Below, one piece after another: positions 25,166-34,625 of a DNA stretch of 34,759 bases. A program made the translations under genes and the position numbers. How positions within the stretch are numbered: position 1 is the first letter of the stretch; each line of letters opens with the position of its first letter. Origin of the DNA: Fervidicella metallireducens AeB. GTDB lineage: Bacteria > Bacillota > Clostridia > Clostridiales > Caloramatoraceae. The DNA lies in the NCBI RefSeq assembly GCF_000601455.1, contig NZ_AZQP01000033.1, forward strand, positions 1 to 34,759, read 5' to 3'. Below the pieces are notes generated by a model. It did no database searches, was not told the DNA's origin, and worked only from the letters and a program-made list of their open reading frames with translations.

Positions 25166-26317
25166 ATGTCCTTTTTAGATATGTTAATTAAAGCCCTGAA
25201 GGATATTTGGCTGACATCAGGTTTTGTGAGTATAGAAGGTGGACAGCTGATAATGATATTTGTATCCTTTGTGTTGATATATTTAGCAATTGTTAAGCAG
25301 TTTGAGCCGCTTTTATTATTGCCAATTTCCTTTGGAATGCTTCTGACTAACCTTCCTTTAGCTAATCTTATGAAGCCAGGTGTTGGGGAAGAGGTTGGAG
25401 GATTGTTGTACTATCTATATCAGGGTGTTCATTTTGAAATTTATCCACCGCTGATATTTTTAGGTGTTGGAGCCATGACAGATTTTGGTCCGTTAATAGC
25501 AAACCCTTCAAGTTTACTTTTAGGTGCAGCAGCTCAGTTTGGAGTTTTTATGGCATTTTTAATAGCATTACTACTTGGATTTACTCCTCAGGAGGCAGCT
25601 TCAATAGGTATAATTGGTGGGGCTGACGGTCCAACTGCAATATTCCTTGCCAGCAAGTTATCACCAAAGCTTCTTGGTGCAATAGCGGTATCCGCTTATT
25701 CATATATGGCATTGGTACCACTGATTCAGCCGCCTATAATGAGAGCACTGACAACTAAAGAAGAAAGAATGATAAAAATGGATCAGCTGAGACAGGTTTC
25801 AAAGGCAGAGAAAATAATATTCCCTATAATAGTAACAATACTTGTTTCAATGCTTCTTCCACCTGTTGCTCCGCTGATTGGTATGTTGATGCTTGGAAAT
25901 CTTTTCAGAGAAAGCGGCGTAGTGGGAAGACTTTCAGATACTGCCCAAAATGCATTAATTAATATTATTACAATATTCTTAGGTGTTACTGTTGGAGCAA
26001 CTGCAAGTGCTGAAAACTTTTTACAGGTTAAGACTCTGCAGATTACTGCCTTAGGAATGGTTGCCTTTGGGTTCAGTACAGTTGGGGGAGTATTACTTGG
26101 AAAGCTTATGTGTTGGGCTACTAAAGGAAAGGTTAATCCTCTGATTGGTTCTGCAGGTGTTTCTGCTGTTCCTATGGCAGCAAGGGTTTCTCAGGTTGTT
26201 GGACAAAAGGAAAACCCAAGTAACTTCCTTTTAATGCACGCAATGGGACCTAACGTTGCAGGGGTTATAGGTACAGCTGTTGCGGCAGGAACATTGCTTA
26301 CTATATTTGGAAAATAA
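25166..26317 (+). CDS. mmdB: Methylmalonyl-CoA decarboxylase beta subunit, Na+-pumping membrane carboxylyase
   Basis: MmdB decarboxylates carboxybiotin and exports about two Na+ per event. The protein has 383 residues and about nine or more membrane segments. The family's ion-pathway motif [10 protein letters not shown] is at 151-160, and Asp154 corresponds to the essential Asp203 of Klebsiella OadB. Conserved elements also include [16 protein letters not shown] and the C-terminal [18 protein letters not shown]. The same family serves oxaloacetate, glutaconyl-CoA and methylmalonyl-CoA decarboxylases; the operon decides for methylmalonyl-CoA. It is the last gene before a terminator. Confidence 0.95.
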   Translation: MSFLDMLIKALKDIWLTSGFVSIEGGQLIMIFVSFVLIYLAIVKQFEPLLLLPISFGMLLTNLPLANLMKPGVGEEVGGLLYYLYQGVHFEIYPPLIFLGVGAMTDFGPLIANPSSLLLGAAAQFGVFMAFLIALLLGFTPQEAASIGIIGGADGPTAIFLASKLSPKLLGAIAVSAYSYMALVPLIQPPIMRALTTKEERMIKMDQLRQVSKAEKIIFPIIVTILVSMLLPPVAPLIGMLMLGNLFRESGVVGRLSDTAQNALINIITIFLGVTVGATASAENFLQVKTLQITALGMVAFGFSTVGGVLLGKLMCWATKGKVNPLIGSAGVSAVPMAARVSQVVGQKENPSNFLLMHAMGPNVAGVIGTAVAAGTLLTIFGK

Positions 26318-26320
26318 AAC

Positions 26321-26347
26321 AAAACCATCTCATTTGAGGTGGTTTTT
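26321..26347 (+). terminator. Rho-independent terminator of the methylmalonyl-CoA operon
   Basis: AAAACCATCTC (26321-26331), a 4-base loop and GAGGTGGTTTT (26336-26346) form an 11-bp stem with one G-U pair, followed by TTTTTCTTTT. It closes the operon ahead of birA. Confidence 0.9.
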
Positions 26348-26356
26348 CTTTTGATT

Positions 26357-26365
26357 TGGTATAAT
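26357..26365 (+). promoter_or_regulatory. birA promoter (extended -10)
   Basis: TGGTATAAT is a full extended -10, 28 bases ahead of the birA start, so birA has its own promoter behind the operon terminator. No -35 or BirA-operator-like long palindrome is obvious. Confidence 0.55.
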
Positions 26366-26393
26366 ATAAATAAAAGGATAAAGGTGATAAAAG

Positions 26394-27371
26394 ATGAAAA
26401 ATAAGATACTTGAGTTTTTAAGGCAGAGCAGAGATTTTGTATCAGGAGAGGATATAAGCAGTAGCCTTGGAATATCAAGAACTGCTGTATGGAAATATAT
26501 ACGTGCCTTAAAAGAAGAGGGATATGAAATAGAGGCAGTTTCAAAAAAAGGATATAGACTTGTTAACCGCCCTGATATACTTACCTACAGCGAAATAAAA
26601 GATTATTTGCTAACGGAATACATGGGAAGAAAGATATTTTATTATAACTCAGTCACTTCAACAAACATAATAGCTAAGGAACTTGCAGAAAATGGTCTTG
26701 AGGAAGGAACTGTTATAATAGCTGAGGAACAGACTTTGGGTAAGGGGAGAATGGGAAGAAAATGGTCAACTCCAAATGGTGAAGCAATTGCAATGACAAT
26801 AATTTTAAGACCTGAAATAAGTCCTTTTATGGCTCCTTCAATAACCCCTATACTAGCAGTTTCAGCAGTTGAAGCTTTAAGGAAGCTAACGGGTTTTGAT
26901 GTTAAGATTAAATGGCCTAATGATATAGTGTTAGATTCAAAAAAACTTTGTGGGATTTTAACTGAAATGAACTCTGATATGGATATGATAAATTACATAA
27001 TCGTTGGAATGGGGCTTAATGTTAATCAGGAAAATTTTGATGATGAAATAAAAGAGGTAGCAGTTTCACTTAAAAGCTTTTCGGGCATTAATTTTAAAAG
27101 AAAAATTATTATAGCAGAGATATTAAATGAGTTTGAAAAAAATTATGAGATATTTAAAGTTAAAGGTATATCGGAGTTTTTAGATAAGCTAAAAGAATAT
27201 TCTGTTCTTTTAGGTAAAAGGGTTAAGGTTATAAGCATTAACAATTCATTTGAAGGAGAAGCCATTGACATAGATAAAGATGGAAGTTTAATAGTAAAGA
27301 AGGATAATGGAGAAATAACAAAGGTTTTAAGTGGTGATGTTTCTGTCAGAGGGATGTATGGGTATATATAA
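26394..27371 (+). CDS. birA: Bifunctional biotin ligase / biotin operon repressor
   Basis: BirA makes biotinyl-AMP and attaches biotin to the carrier lysine, here most likely MmdC. The protein has 325 residues. The N-terminal winged helix (residues 1-58, ISSSLGISRTAVWKYIRAL) makes it a class II ligase that can also repress biotin genes. The catalytic domain has the nucleotide loop LGKGRMGRKW (115-124; usual form GRGRxGR, with Lys in place of the first Arg) and KWPND (173-177), then KLCGILTEM. The small C-terminal SH3-like domain (about 270-325) is present. Placing it next to a biotin-dependent complex is functionally sensible. No biotin synthesis genes are in the window. Confidence 0.96.
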   Translation: MKNKILEFLRQSRDFVSGEDISSSLGISRTAVWKYIRALKEEGYEIEAVSKKGYRLVNRPDILTYSEIKDYLLTEYMGRKIFYYNSVTSTNIIAKELAENGLEEGTVIIAEEQTLGKGRMGRKWSTPNGEAIAMTIILRPEISPFMAPSITPILAVSAVEALRKLTGFDVKIKWPNDIVLDSKKLCGILTEMNSDMDMINYIIVGMGLNVNQENFDDEIKEVAVSLKSFSGINFKRKIIIAEILNEFEKNYEIFKVKGISEFLDKLKEYSVLLGKRVKVISINNSFEGEAIDIDKDGSLIVKKDNGEITKVLSGDVSVRGMYGYI

Positions 27372-27558
27372 CAGGTAGCTATAGCGCTTAAAATTAAAAC
27401 ATTTGAATAATTGCTCTTAGGGTTAACTATTATACTTCAATATAACGCATTACAAATATTCTGTAAATTAGGTTTTTATTGAAAGCAATTCTATTAGTTG
27501 ATAAAATAATTAATAGTTGTCATGAGAAATATAATGAAGCACTAAAGGAGTGTTAATA

Positions 27559-28335
27559 ATGTTATTAGTCTTTGATGCCGGGAATACTAATATTGTGCTT
27601 GGGGTTTATGATGGACCAAAGCTTTTAGTAGATTGGAGATTATCAACTACACCCCAGAAAACTGCAGATGAATATGGAATACAAATAATAAATCTATTCG
27701 AAAAATCAAACATTAATCACAGGGAAGTTGATGCTGTTATAGTTTCATCAGTAGTACCTAACATAATGTATTCCCTCGAACACAGTATAAGAAAATATTT
27801 TAAGGTTGAACCTATAATAGTAGGACCTGGAATAAAAACAGGAATAAATATTAAATACGACAACCCAAAGGAAGTGGGAGCAGACAGAATAGTAAATGCT
27901 GTTGCTGCCCATGATATATATAAAAGATCTACAATAATAATAGATTTTGGAACTGCTACAACTTTCTGTGCAGTTGGAAAAAATGGAGATTATTATGGAG
28001 GGGCAATAACCCCAGGCCTAAGAATTTCAAGTGAGGCGCTCTTTGAAAGAGCTGCTAAACTTCCTAGAATTGAACTTGTAAAACCTTCATCTGTTATCTG
28101 TAAAAACACTGTTCAAAGTATGCAGGCAGGAATAATATATGGATATGCAGGTCAGGTTGATTATATTGTATCTAAAATGAAACAGGAAATGGAAAGGCTA
28201 GGAGAGGAAGAACCTTTGGTTGTTGCAACAGGCGGACTTGCAAAGCTTATAGCCAGTGAAACAACAAGTATTAATACAATAAACCCATTTTTAACCCTTG
28301 AGGGATTAAGAATAATATATGAGAAAAATAGATAG
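27559..28335 (+). CDS. coaX: Type III pantothenate kinase
   Basis: CoaX phosphorylates pantothenate in the first step of CoA synthesis; unlike the type I kinase it is not inhibited by CoA and needs a monovalent cation. The protein has 258 residues from ATG 27559 (AAAGGAG at 27544-27550). It is an ASKHA-fold kinase with the phosphate loop DAGNTN (6-11), [13 protein letters not shown] (pantothenate and dimer site), [10 protein letters not shown] (second phosphate motif) and [11 protein letters not shown]. All family motifs are intact. dusB follows 9 bases later, so the two form an operon. Confidence 0.96.
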   Translation: MLLVFDAGNTNIVLGVYDGPKLLVDWRLSTTPQKTADEYGIQIINLFEKSNINHREVDAVIVSSVVPNIMYSLEHSIRKYFKVEPIIVGPGIKTGINIKYDNPKEVGADRIVNAVAAHDIYKRSTIIIDFGTATTFCAVGKNGDYYGGAITPGLRISSEALFERAAKLPRIELVKPSSVICKNTVQSMQAGIIYGYAGQVDYIVSKMKQEMERLGEEEPLVVATGGLAKLIASETTSINTINPFLTLEGLRIIYEKNR

Positions 28336-28344
28336 GTGATTTTT

Positions 28345-29313
28345 ATGTATATAGGCCAATTCAAGCCTCAAAATAAAGTATTCTTGGCACCAATGGCTGG
28401 AGTAACGGATAAGGCGTTTAGAATTATATGTAAAGAGTATGATGCAGGACTTGTTTATACGGAAATGGTGAGTTCCAAGGGCTTGTTTTACGGTAGTAAA
28501 AATACTGAAGTTTTACTTGATATAGATGATAAGGAGGCACCTAGTGCTGTACAGATTTTTGGTTCAGAACCGGAGATTATGGGTAATATGGCAGAGGTGA
28601 TAAGCCAAAGTCAAAAGGTAGCCTTGATAGATATAAACATGGGCTGCCCGGCACCTAAGATAATAAAAAACGGTGAGGGTTCAGCCTTGATGAAGGATAT
28701 AAAAAGAGCTGAGAATATAATAAAAAGCGTTGTCAGTAAATCGAAAAAGCCTGTTACAGTTAAGATAAGAAAGGGCTGGGATGAAAATAGTGTAAATGCA
28801 GTTGAATTTGCCAAGATGATTGAAAATGCAGGGGCTGCTGCATTAACGATCCATGGAAGAACCAGAGCCCAGATGTATGAAGGCAAGGCAGATTGGAATA
28901 TTATAAAAGAAGTTAAAAGGGCGGTAAAAATACCTGTTATAGGCAACGGAGATGTTGTAGATCCATATACAGCCAAGGAGTTATTTGATTTTACCGGTTG
29001 TGATGCAATAATGATAGGACGGGGGGCTTTTGGCAATCCGTGGATTTTCAGAAACACAAACCACTATCTAAATACTGGAGAAGTTCCAATGGAACCAACA
29101 GCTGAAGAAAAAATTGATATGGCTTTAAGGCATCTGAATTTAGCTATTGAATTTAAGGGTTATAAGGGAATGATAGAAATGAGAAAACATATAGCCTGGT
29201 ATTTAAAGGGGTTAAAAGGTGCTGCAGCTGTAAGGGATGCTGTCAATAAAATGACAGATGCAGATGAAATAAGAAACATGTTATTAGAATATAAAGGAGA
29301 GTTGATGCATTAG
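28345..29313 (+). CDS. dusB: tRNA-dihydrouridine synthase, DusB type
   Basis: This FMN enzyme reduces uridine to dihydrouridine in tRNA D loops. The protein has 322 residues from ATG 28345; GTG 28336 directly abuts the coaX stop and lacks an RBS. The TIM barrel opens with FLAPMAGVTDKAFR. The catalytic acid Cys101 lies in NMGCPAPK, KIRKGW and TIHGRTRAQMYEGKADW follow, and the FMN phosphate site GNGDV is followed by MIGRGAFGNPW. The C-terminal helical domain is complete. In Firmicutes dusB commonly sits near greA-lysS, as here, with three extra genes in between. Confidence 0.95.
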   Translation: MYIGQFKPQNKVFLAPMAGVTDKAFRIICKEYDAGLVYTEMVSSKGLFYGSKNTEVLLDIDDKEAPSAVQIFGSEPEIMGNMAEVISQSQKVALIDINMGCPAPKIIKNGEGSALMKDIKRAENIIKSVVSKSKKPVTVKIRKGWDENSVNAVEFAKMIENAGAAALTIHGRTRAQMYEGKADWNIIKEVKRAVKIPVIGNGDVVDPYTAKELFDFTGCDAIMIGRGAFGNPWIFRNTNHYLNTGEVPMEPTAEEKIDMALRHLNLAIEFKGYKGMIEMRKHIAWYLKGLKGAAAVRDAVNKMTDADEIRNMLLEYKGELMH

Positions 29314-29327
29314 CATTGACTCTTTTT
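29299..29327 (+). terminator. Terminator overlapping the end of dusB
   Basis: GAGTTGATGC (29299-29308) pairs with GCATTGACTC (29313-29322) using two G-U pairs, with a 4-base loop containing most of the dusB stop codon, then five T. It ends the coaX-dusB transcript. Confidence 0.75.
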
Positions 29328-29427
29328 CATTATATTTCATTAATTGAATTAGCATGATGTTAATTGAAAATTTTACAATAAAGGTATAAAATGTAATTGA
29401 GCACAATTTGTGCACGGGAGGTATTAT

Positions 29428-29952
29428 ATGGATTATATTAGAATTGGAGATAAAATAGTAAGTTTATCTAAAATTACTTCAGTTATAAATGAAATTATGG
29501 AGTACAGATGCAAGGGATATTCCCAGCAGGAAACAGCAAGGATTTTAGACATAGACAGAACTTTTATTTCAAGACTTGAAAGTATAGGAGAGGTCAGAAA
29601 AGGAGGCAATATTGCGGTTATTGGGTTCCCTATAAAAAATAAATTAGAATTATATGAAAGATTAAAGGAAGAGGGAATAGAGTACATACTTTTGATGACA
29701 GAAGAGGAGCGTAATGATTTCATTAAAGATAAGGGTGGGGAGGAACTAGTTAATGATATTTTTAAAATTACTTCTGAGGTTAGAAAATATCAACATTGTA
29801 TTATCATAGGTTCCAGAATGAGAACTAAACTGTTGGCAGACCTTTTGGATAGCCATGTATATACAATCAACATAGGGGAATCTCCATTAAAAAATGATGT
29901 CTATGTTGAGCCTGATGAAGTGATTAAAATTATAAAGACTATAAATGCTTAG
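29428..29952 (+). CDS. Helix-turn-helix protein of unknown role, first gene of an uncharacterised trio
   Basis: The protein has 174 residues from ATG 29428, set by GGGAGG at 29416-29421. Residues ~18-52 contain a helix-turn-helix (KGYSQQETARILDIDRTFIS) like those in sigma-type or Xre regulators. The remaining ~115 residues alternate beta strands (NIAVIGFPI, EYILLMTEE, HCIIIGSRM) and helices in a Rossmann-like order, which suggests a small sensing domain rather than a dimer helix. I do not recognise a named family. The next gene starts 12 bases on and the third abuts that, so the three form an operon, and this protein likely regulates it or senses its substrate. Confidence 0.7.
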   Translation: MDYIRIGDKIVSLSKITSVINEIMEYRCKGYSQQETARILDIDRTFISRLESIGEVRKGGNIAVIGFPIKNKLELYERLKEEGIEYILLMTEEERNDFIKDKGGEELVNDIFKITSEVRKYQHCIIIGSRMRTKLLADLLDSHVYTINIGESPLKNDVYVEPDEVIKIIKTINA

Positions 29953-29964
29953 GAGGTTTATAAA

Positions 29965-30888
29965 ATGAAAAGGATTGTTTCCGTAAGTATAGGTTCCTCA
30001 AAAAGAAATCATTCTGTAGAAGTGGAATTATTAAATGAAAAATTCATTATAGAAAGAATAGGTACAGATGGGAGTATAGACAAAGCAATTGAATTAATAA
30101 AGGAACTTGACGGAAATGTAGATGCCTTTGGCATGGGGGGAATAGATTTATATCTTTATTGTGCTAATAAAAGATATACAATAAAGGATGCAATTCCAAT
30201 AAAAGAGGCAGCAAAAACTACTCCTATTGTAGATGGGTCGGGTTTGAAGAATACTTTAGAAAGAAGGGTAATAGAATATATTAATAAAAATATCCTGCCT
30301 ATTAAGGATAAAAAAGTATTAATGACCAGTGCAGTAGATAGGTTTGGTATGGCAGAGACTTTCTATAGTTTAGGTGCTGATGTTTTGTTTGGAGATGTTA
30401 TTTTTGCACTTAACATACCTATACCTATCAGATCCTACAAATTGTTATCAAAGGTAGCCTCAGTTGTTGCACCAATTGCAGTTAGAATGCCCTTTGATAA
30501 ATTATATCCTACTGGAAAAGAACAGGATATAATAATAACAAAATATGAAAAATACTATGAAGAAGCTGAAATAATTGCAGGAGATTTTCTTTTTATTAAA
30601 AAGTATATGCCAAAAGATATGGTAGGCAAAATAATAGTTACAAACACTGTAACAAAGGAAGATGTTGAGGATTTAAGGTGTAGAGGAATAAATATGCTTA
30701 TTACAACAACACCGGAGTTTAACGGGCGTTCCTTTGGTACTAATGTAATGGAAGCTTTAATTGTTTCTATTTTAGGGAAAAATGGAGATGAGGTTACCCC
30801 TGGGGAATATGAAGAAGTGTTAGACAGGTTGAAATTTGTGCCAAGAATAGAGTATTTAAATGAAATAAGGGTGAAAGAGGCGAGATAA
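29965..30888 (+). CDS. Conserved hypothetical protein, possibly dehydrogenase-like, second gene of the trio
   Basis: The protein has 307 residues, with an RBS (AGGAGG) overlapping the upstream stop. Residues 1-~75 are beta-rich with a glycine turn (FGMGGIDLYLY), and residues ~115-150 have KKVLMTSAVDRFGMAETFYS followed by LGADVLFGD, like a Rossmann strand-turn-helix. Similar proteins in clostridial genomes are, to my memory, labelled quinate 5-dehydrogenase, which I consider an unproven automatic name. I see no shikimate-pathway neighbours and no classical GxGxxG. The stop TAA directly touches the ATG of the third gene, so strict co-expression is expected. Confidence 0.6.
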   Translation: MKRIVSVSIGSSKRNHSVEVELLNEKFIIERIGTDGSIDKAIELIKELDGNVDAFGMGGIDLYLYCANKRYTIKDAIPIKEAAKTTPIVDGSGLKNTLERRVIEYINKNILPIKDKKVLMTSAVDRFGMAETFYSLGADVLFGDVIFALNIPIPIRSYKLLSKVASVVAPIAVRMPFDKLYPTGKEQDIIITKYEKYYEEAEIIAGDFLFIKKYMPKDMVGKIIVTNTVTKEDVEDLRCRGINMLITTTPEFNGRSFGTNVMEALIVSILGKNGDEVTPGEYEEVLDRLKFVPRIEYLNEIRVKEAR

Positions 30889-31692
30889 ATGAGGGGCTTT
30901 GCCGTATTGGGCGAAGCATATGAAGAAGATGTATCTAAAAAATACCCAGTTTTAAGTAGAATTTGGGGGCTAGACAAAACGATACAACCTTATGTACGGG
31001 ATGTTTTGATGTTTAATGGAATTCAATGCGGTAAGATTGAAATACCTTCAGGATTTCAAAGGAACAAATTAAAAAGGGCATGTAAAATAGGGACAAAAAG
31101 ATATGGTCATGTCGTTTCTAGAAGATTTGATATAAATTTTAATCCCTTTTTCTATCACTCCTGTCTAGCCAGAGCATTTGATTTTTATACAGTTAGTTTA
31201 GGTTGTGATTTAAGGTTACATGAAGTGGTTATTGCAGATGCGTCTTCCTATGAGGGAAGAAATATGTTCAGGCTTCTTCTGCCTATTGCAAGACGAATAA
31301 TTTTAGTTACAAATAGAAAAAAGGAGCTTATAGAGGAAGTGGAATATGCCATAACTTACTTTGGTACGTCAGTTGCTTTAATAGAAGATCCAATTAATGC
31401 GTGTAAAAATGCAGATGCAGTTATATTAGCTTCCGAATGTCCTGAACATCAATATATTGCTAATCTTGATAGACCCATGCTTTTTCTAAAACATACAAAC
31501 ACTCCAATAACTAAATATTGGTTTAATGAAGTGGATATTTCCTTTAATAAGTATAAAAATCTTGATGTTGACTTTGCCCAGGGTTATATGGAGGTTTCGG
31601 GGAAAAGGATATTATGGTTGAATGCTGAGAAGGAAGGTTTTGCAATAAATAATATTAAAAGAGGTAATAATATTGTAATAAACAGACAATAA
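30889..31692 (+). CDS. Conserved hypothetical protein with a Rossmann-like C-terminal half, third gene of the trio
   Basis: The protein has 267 residues. Its ATG immediately follows the stop of the preceding gene, implying translational coupling. From ~110 on, VVIADASSYEGRNMFRLLLP, ARRIILVTNRKKEL and INACKNADAVILAS resemble the second half of shikimate/quinate-dehydrogenase-like or glutamyl-tRNA-reductase-like NAD(P) domains, where a strand ending in NR binds the cofactor phosphate. Six cysteines (47, 65, 92, 106, 172, 184) are more than usual for this composition. The first and second trio members might supply a regulator and a partner domain. I do not recognise a characterised homologue. 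Confidence 0.6.
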   Translation: MRGFAVLGEAYEEDVSKKYPVLSRIWGLDKTIQPYVRDVLMFNGIQCGKIEIPSGFQRNKLKRACKIGTKRYGHVVSRRFDINFNPFFYHSCLARAFDFYTVSLGCDLRLHEVVIADASSYEGRNMFRLLLPIARRIILVTNRKKELIEEVEYAITYFGTSVALIEDPINACKNADAVILASECPEHQYIANLDRPMLFLKHTNTPITKYWFNEVDISFNKYKNLDVDFAQGYMEVSGKRILWLNAEKEGFAINNIKRGNNIVINRQ

Positions 31693-31835
31693 ATACTAAT
31701 CATAAGAAGATTAAGGTTAATATTTAAAGTATTAGCAGAATTGATAGAAAAATTTTGAAATTATATCAATTAATACTGGATAAAGATGTTGACATTGATA
31801 TTAGTGTGATTTATAATAACCTCAATGAATTAGGG

Positions 31836-31873
31836 TAACAAGCACTATAAATGTTGTTTTATGGTGCTTGTTA
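31836..31873 (+). terminator. Hairpin terminator of the trio; contents of the gap to greA
   Basis: TAACAAGCAC (31836-31845) pairs perfectly with GTGCTTGTTA (31864-31873), and the stem extends inward through ATAAA/TTTAT. Only an AT-rich stretch, not a clean T run, follows. The 31693-32117 gap otherwise holds a ~35-codon frame ending at 31839 (KLYQLILDKDVDID...) with no start or RBS, probably a chance frame or relic, and an 8-bp hairpin (32013-32020 with 32037-32044) ahead of greA. Confidence 0.6.
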
Positions 31874-32117
31874 TTAATTATACCCTCAACAATAAAAATG
31901 TTTTATTATCAAATTAACAGCATATAATATTCTATAAAATAACATGGAAACCTTATTGCATACATTGTAGTAATAGGATTAGCATTAAAGGCATTTTATG
32001 AAATAATATTATAACTTAAAACGTAATATGGTTTTATTTAAGTTGTAATGTGACATAGGACAGTGTATGCAAAATAACGGGGTAAATGTGAAAAACTTAT
32101 TGAAGGGGAGAAAAGAT

Positions 32118-32600
32118 ATGAGCGATAATAAACAGGTTATACTAACTTACGAAGGAGTAAAAAAAATAGAGGAAGAACTAGAATATTTAAAAACCGTTAA
32201 AAGAAAAGAGGTTACACAAAAGATAAAGGTTGCAGTGTCATATGGAGATTTAAGTGAAAATTCAGAGTATGATGAGGCAAAAAATGAACAAGCCTTTGTT
32301 GAGGGAAGAATTGCAACCCTTGAAAATATGCTAAAAAATGCTAAAGTTATAGATGATGAAGATATAAAAACAGATTCTGTTTCAATAGGATGTGTAGTTA
32401 AGGTAAAGGACTTAGAATTTGATGAGGAGCTTGAGTTTACAATCGTTGGTTCAGCTGAAGCGGATCCAATGCAAATGAAGATTTCAAATGAAGCACCAAT
32501 TGGAAGAGGATTAATGGGTAAAAGAGTGGGAGACAAAGTAGAAATCCAAGTTCCAGACGGAGTTTCTACATATGAAATACTTGAAATCAGAAGACACTAA
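32118..32600 (+). CDS. greA: Transcription elongation factor GreA
   Basis: GreA enters the RNA polymerase secondary channel and stimulates cleavage of backtracked RNA. The protein has 160 residues from ATG 32118 (AAGGGGAG at 32103-32110); ATG 32067 would add a 17-residue tail not seen in the family. The N-terminal coiled coil (~1-76) includes [19 protein letters not shown], whose acidic tip DEA/NSEYD holds the Mg2+-binding residues, and the C-terminal FKBP-like domain contains [13 protein letters not shown]. lysS follows 25 bases after the stop codon, as in many Firmicutes. Confidence 0.96.
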   Translation: MSDNKQVILTYEGVKKIEEELEYLKTVKRKEVTQKIKVAVSYGDLSENSEYDEAKNEQAFVEGRIATLENMLKNAKVIDDEDIKTDSVSIGCVVKVKDLEFDEELEFTIVGSAEADPMQMKISNEAPIGRGLMGKRVGDKVEIQVPDGVSTYEILEIRRH

Positions 32601-32625
32601 TTTTAAAATTGGAGGTTTGTTACGT

Positions 32626-34146
32626 ATGGCAAATGAGGAAATTACTCAGGTTGAACTAGAACAACTTGAAAACGAGTATAATGAACTAATGAGGCAAAGG
32701 CTTGCCAAACTTCAGGAGTTACAGGCAAAGGGTCAGGATCCATTTGAAATAGTTAGATACGACAGGACTCATACTTCAAAGGAAATAAAAGAAAATTATG
32801 AAGAATTGGAAAACAAAGATGTAAAAGTTGCGGGAAGATTGATGTCTAAGAGAGTCCATGGTAAGGCAGGTTTTTCAGACATTCATGATAGATATGGAAA
32901 ACTTCAGCTTTACGTTAAAATAGACGATATAGGTGAAGAAAAGCTGAAGTTTTTCAAAACCCTTGATATTGGAGATATCATAGGTGTTGAAGGTACGGTA
33001 TTCAAAACAAAGACTGGAGAAATATCTTTACATGTTAAAGATTTTACTCTGTTAACAAAGTCATTAAGACCACTTCCTGAAAAATGGCATGGATTAAAGG
33101 ATCCAGATTTAAGATATAGACAAAGGTATGTAGATTTAATAGTAAATCAGGATGTAAGAGAGACTTTTTTTAAGAGAACGGAAATTATAAGAGCTATAAG
33201 AAGATTTTTAGATGAAAGAGATTTTATAGAAGTGGATACTCCTATTCTTTCTACAATAGCTAGTGGTGCAGCAGCAAGACCATTTACTACCCATAGCAAT
33301 GCTCTTGATATAGATTTACATTTAAGAATAGCAACGGAACTTTATCTAAAGAGGCTTATAGTAGGTGGTTTTGAGAAAGTATATGAAATGGGTAAAAACT
33401 TCAGAAATGAAGGAATTAGTATAAGACATAACCCTGAGTTTACAATGATAGAATTATATCAGGCTTATGCTGACTATAATGATATGATGGAACTTACAGA
33501 AAATCTCTGTGCCTATGTATGTAAAGAGGTGAATGGTACTACAAAGGTTACATATCAAGGTACTGAAATTGACTTTATGCCACCTTGGAGAAGAATAACA
33601 ATGCTTGATGCTGTAAAAGAGTATGCTGGAGTAGATTTTACTCAGATTCATACAGATGAAGAGGCAAGGGATGTTGCTAAGAAGCTAAAACTTGAAGATG
33701 AGTTAAAGAAGGATTTAAAGGATTGTTCTAAGGGAGATATTTTAAATGCTGCTTTTGAAGCATATGCAGAACAGCATTTAGTGCAGCCTACCTTTGTAAT
33801 AGATTATCCTGTAGAAATATCACCTCTGACAAAGAAAAAGAAAAGTGATCCTACGTTAACAGAAAGATTCGAAGCATTTGTTTATGGTAGAGAGCTGGCA
33901 AATGCTTACTCAGAACTTAACGATCCAATAGATCAAAAACAGAGATTTGAACAACAGGCAAAGGAAAAAGAGCTTGGTGATGATGAAGCCTATGCAATGG
34001 ATGATGACTTTGTAAACTCACTGGAAATAGGAATGCCGCCAACAGGTGGATTAGGAATAGGTATAGATAGACTTATAATGTTCTTAACTGATTCATATTC
34101 AATCAGAGACGTTATACTATTCCCAACAATGAAGCCAACAAAATAA
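32626..34146 (+). CDS. lysS: Lysyl-tRNA synthetase, class II
   Basis: LysS charges tRNA-Lys. The protein has 506 residues from ATG 32626, with GGAGG (32611-32615) ahead; the in-frame ATG at 32572 lies inside greA and has no RBS. The N-terminal OB-fold anticodon domain is at ~55-175 ([20 protein letters not shown]). The class II catalytic core has motif 2 around [20 protein letters not shown] and motif 3 [11 protein letters not shown] near the C-terminus. GreA and LysS form an operon. The gene is full length and ends next to a hairpin; no T-box leader was found. Confidence 0.97.
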   Translation: MANEEITQVELEQLENEYNELMRQRLAKLQELQAKGQDPFEIVRYDRTHTSKEIKENYEELENKDVKVAGRLMSKRVHGKAGFSDIHDRYGKLQLYVKIDDIGEEKLKFFKTLDIGDIIGVEGTVFKTKTGEISLHVKDFTLLTKSLRPLPEKWHGLKDPDLRYRQRYVDLIVNQDVRETFFKRTEIIRAIRRFLDERDFIEVDTPILSTIASGAAARPFTTHSNALDIDLHLRIATELYLKRLIVGGFEKVYEMGKNFRNEGISIRHNPEFTMIELYQAYADYNDMMELTENLCAYVCKEVNGTTKVTYQGTEIDFMPPWRRITMLDAVKEYAGVDFTQIHTDEEARDVAKKLKLEDELKKDLKDCSKGDILNAAFEAYAEQHLVQPTFVIDYPVEISPLTKKKKSDPTLTERFEAFVYGRELANAYSELNDPIDQKQRFEQQAKEKELGDDEAYAMDDDFVNSLEIGMPPTGGLGIGIDRLIMFLTDSYSIRDVILFPTMKPTK

Positions 34147-34175
34147 GCTATAAAAAGAGACAGAAATTTAATACT

Positions 34176-34255
34176 GCTGAAGGCTCAATTCAGCTTAGCC
34201 CCATGAAGGATTTTCTTAGCACTCATTTTATCGCTACGCATTTCCTCTCATGGGG
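34176..34255. other. Two hairpins in the lysS to tRNA gap
   Basis: A 6-bp stem pairs GCTGAA (34176-34181) with TTCAGC (34189-34194). A second, CCCCATGA (34199-34206) with TCATGGGG (34248-34255), is a perfect 8-bp stem with a 41-base loop, followed by TTTATTT. The long loop is unusual for a terminator; the structure may terminate lysS or be a degenerate repeat element. Confidence 0.4.
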
Positions 34256-34332
34256 TTTATTTGAAAGAATAAAAAAATTGATAAAAAGTATTGTAAAAAA
34301 CGGAAAAAGTGATATAATAATATTGTAATCGT

Positions 34333-34407
34333 TCCGCGATAGCTCAATGGTGGAGCATTCGGCTGTTAACCGAAGGGTTGGAGGTTCGAGTCCTCTTCGC
34401 GGAGCCA
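34333..34407 (+). tRNA. tRNA-Asn (anticodon GTT)
   Basis: A complete cloverleaf: acceptor TCCGCGA (34333-34339) pairs with TCGCGGA (34397-34403), discriminator G, and an encoded CCA at 34405-34407. The anticodon stem TTCGG/CCGAA encloses the loop CTGTTAA with anticodon GTT at 34365-34367. The T loop GTTCGAGTC is standard. It reads AAC and AAU codons. It is a stand-alone tRNA followed by a terminator. Confidence 0.97.
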
Positions 34408-34427
34408 TTTTTATTTTTTTGGATTTT

Positions 34428-34468
34428 AATCCTGTGTAACATTTATTTGTGGATACACAGGATTTTTT
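34428..34468 (+). terminator. Rho-independent terminator after tRNA-Asn
   Basis: AATCCTGTGTA (34428-34438) and TACACAGGATT (34454-34464) form an 11-bp perfect stem with a 15-base loop, followed by six T in total. Confidence 0.9.
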
Positions 34469-34625
34469 ATATCCAATAGAAAGTATATATGGCAACAAAT
34501 TTAATCTAAGTTCCTTAGCTTTAAGTCTATTAAGCATATATATAAGGGAGATCCCCTTATAAAAAGGGAACAATTCAGGATAATTGAGGGCTCACAAATA
34601 ATTTGAGAAAAATTTAAAATCACTG

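Noticed and set aside
31729-31839. Short plus-strand frame (KLYQLILDKDVDID...) as a Spo0E-like gene
   Set aside because: No start codon with RBS and the Spo0E signature is absent; treated as a chance frame or relic.
32013-32117. T-box or other leader ahead of greA-lysS
   Set aside because: No T-box motif or tRNA-like specifier structure; only a small AT-rich hairpin.
34223-34573. Minus-strand frame of 116 codons containing RRGLEPPTLRLTAECS
   Set aside because: This is the well-known false protein produced by reading antisense through a tRNA gene; it covers tRNA-Asn and its flanking hairpins.
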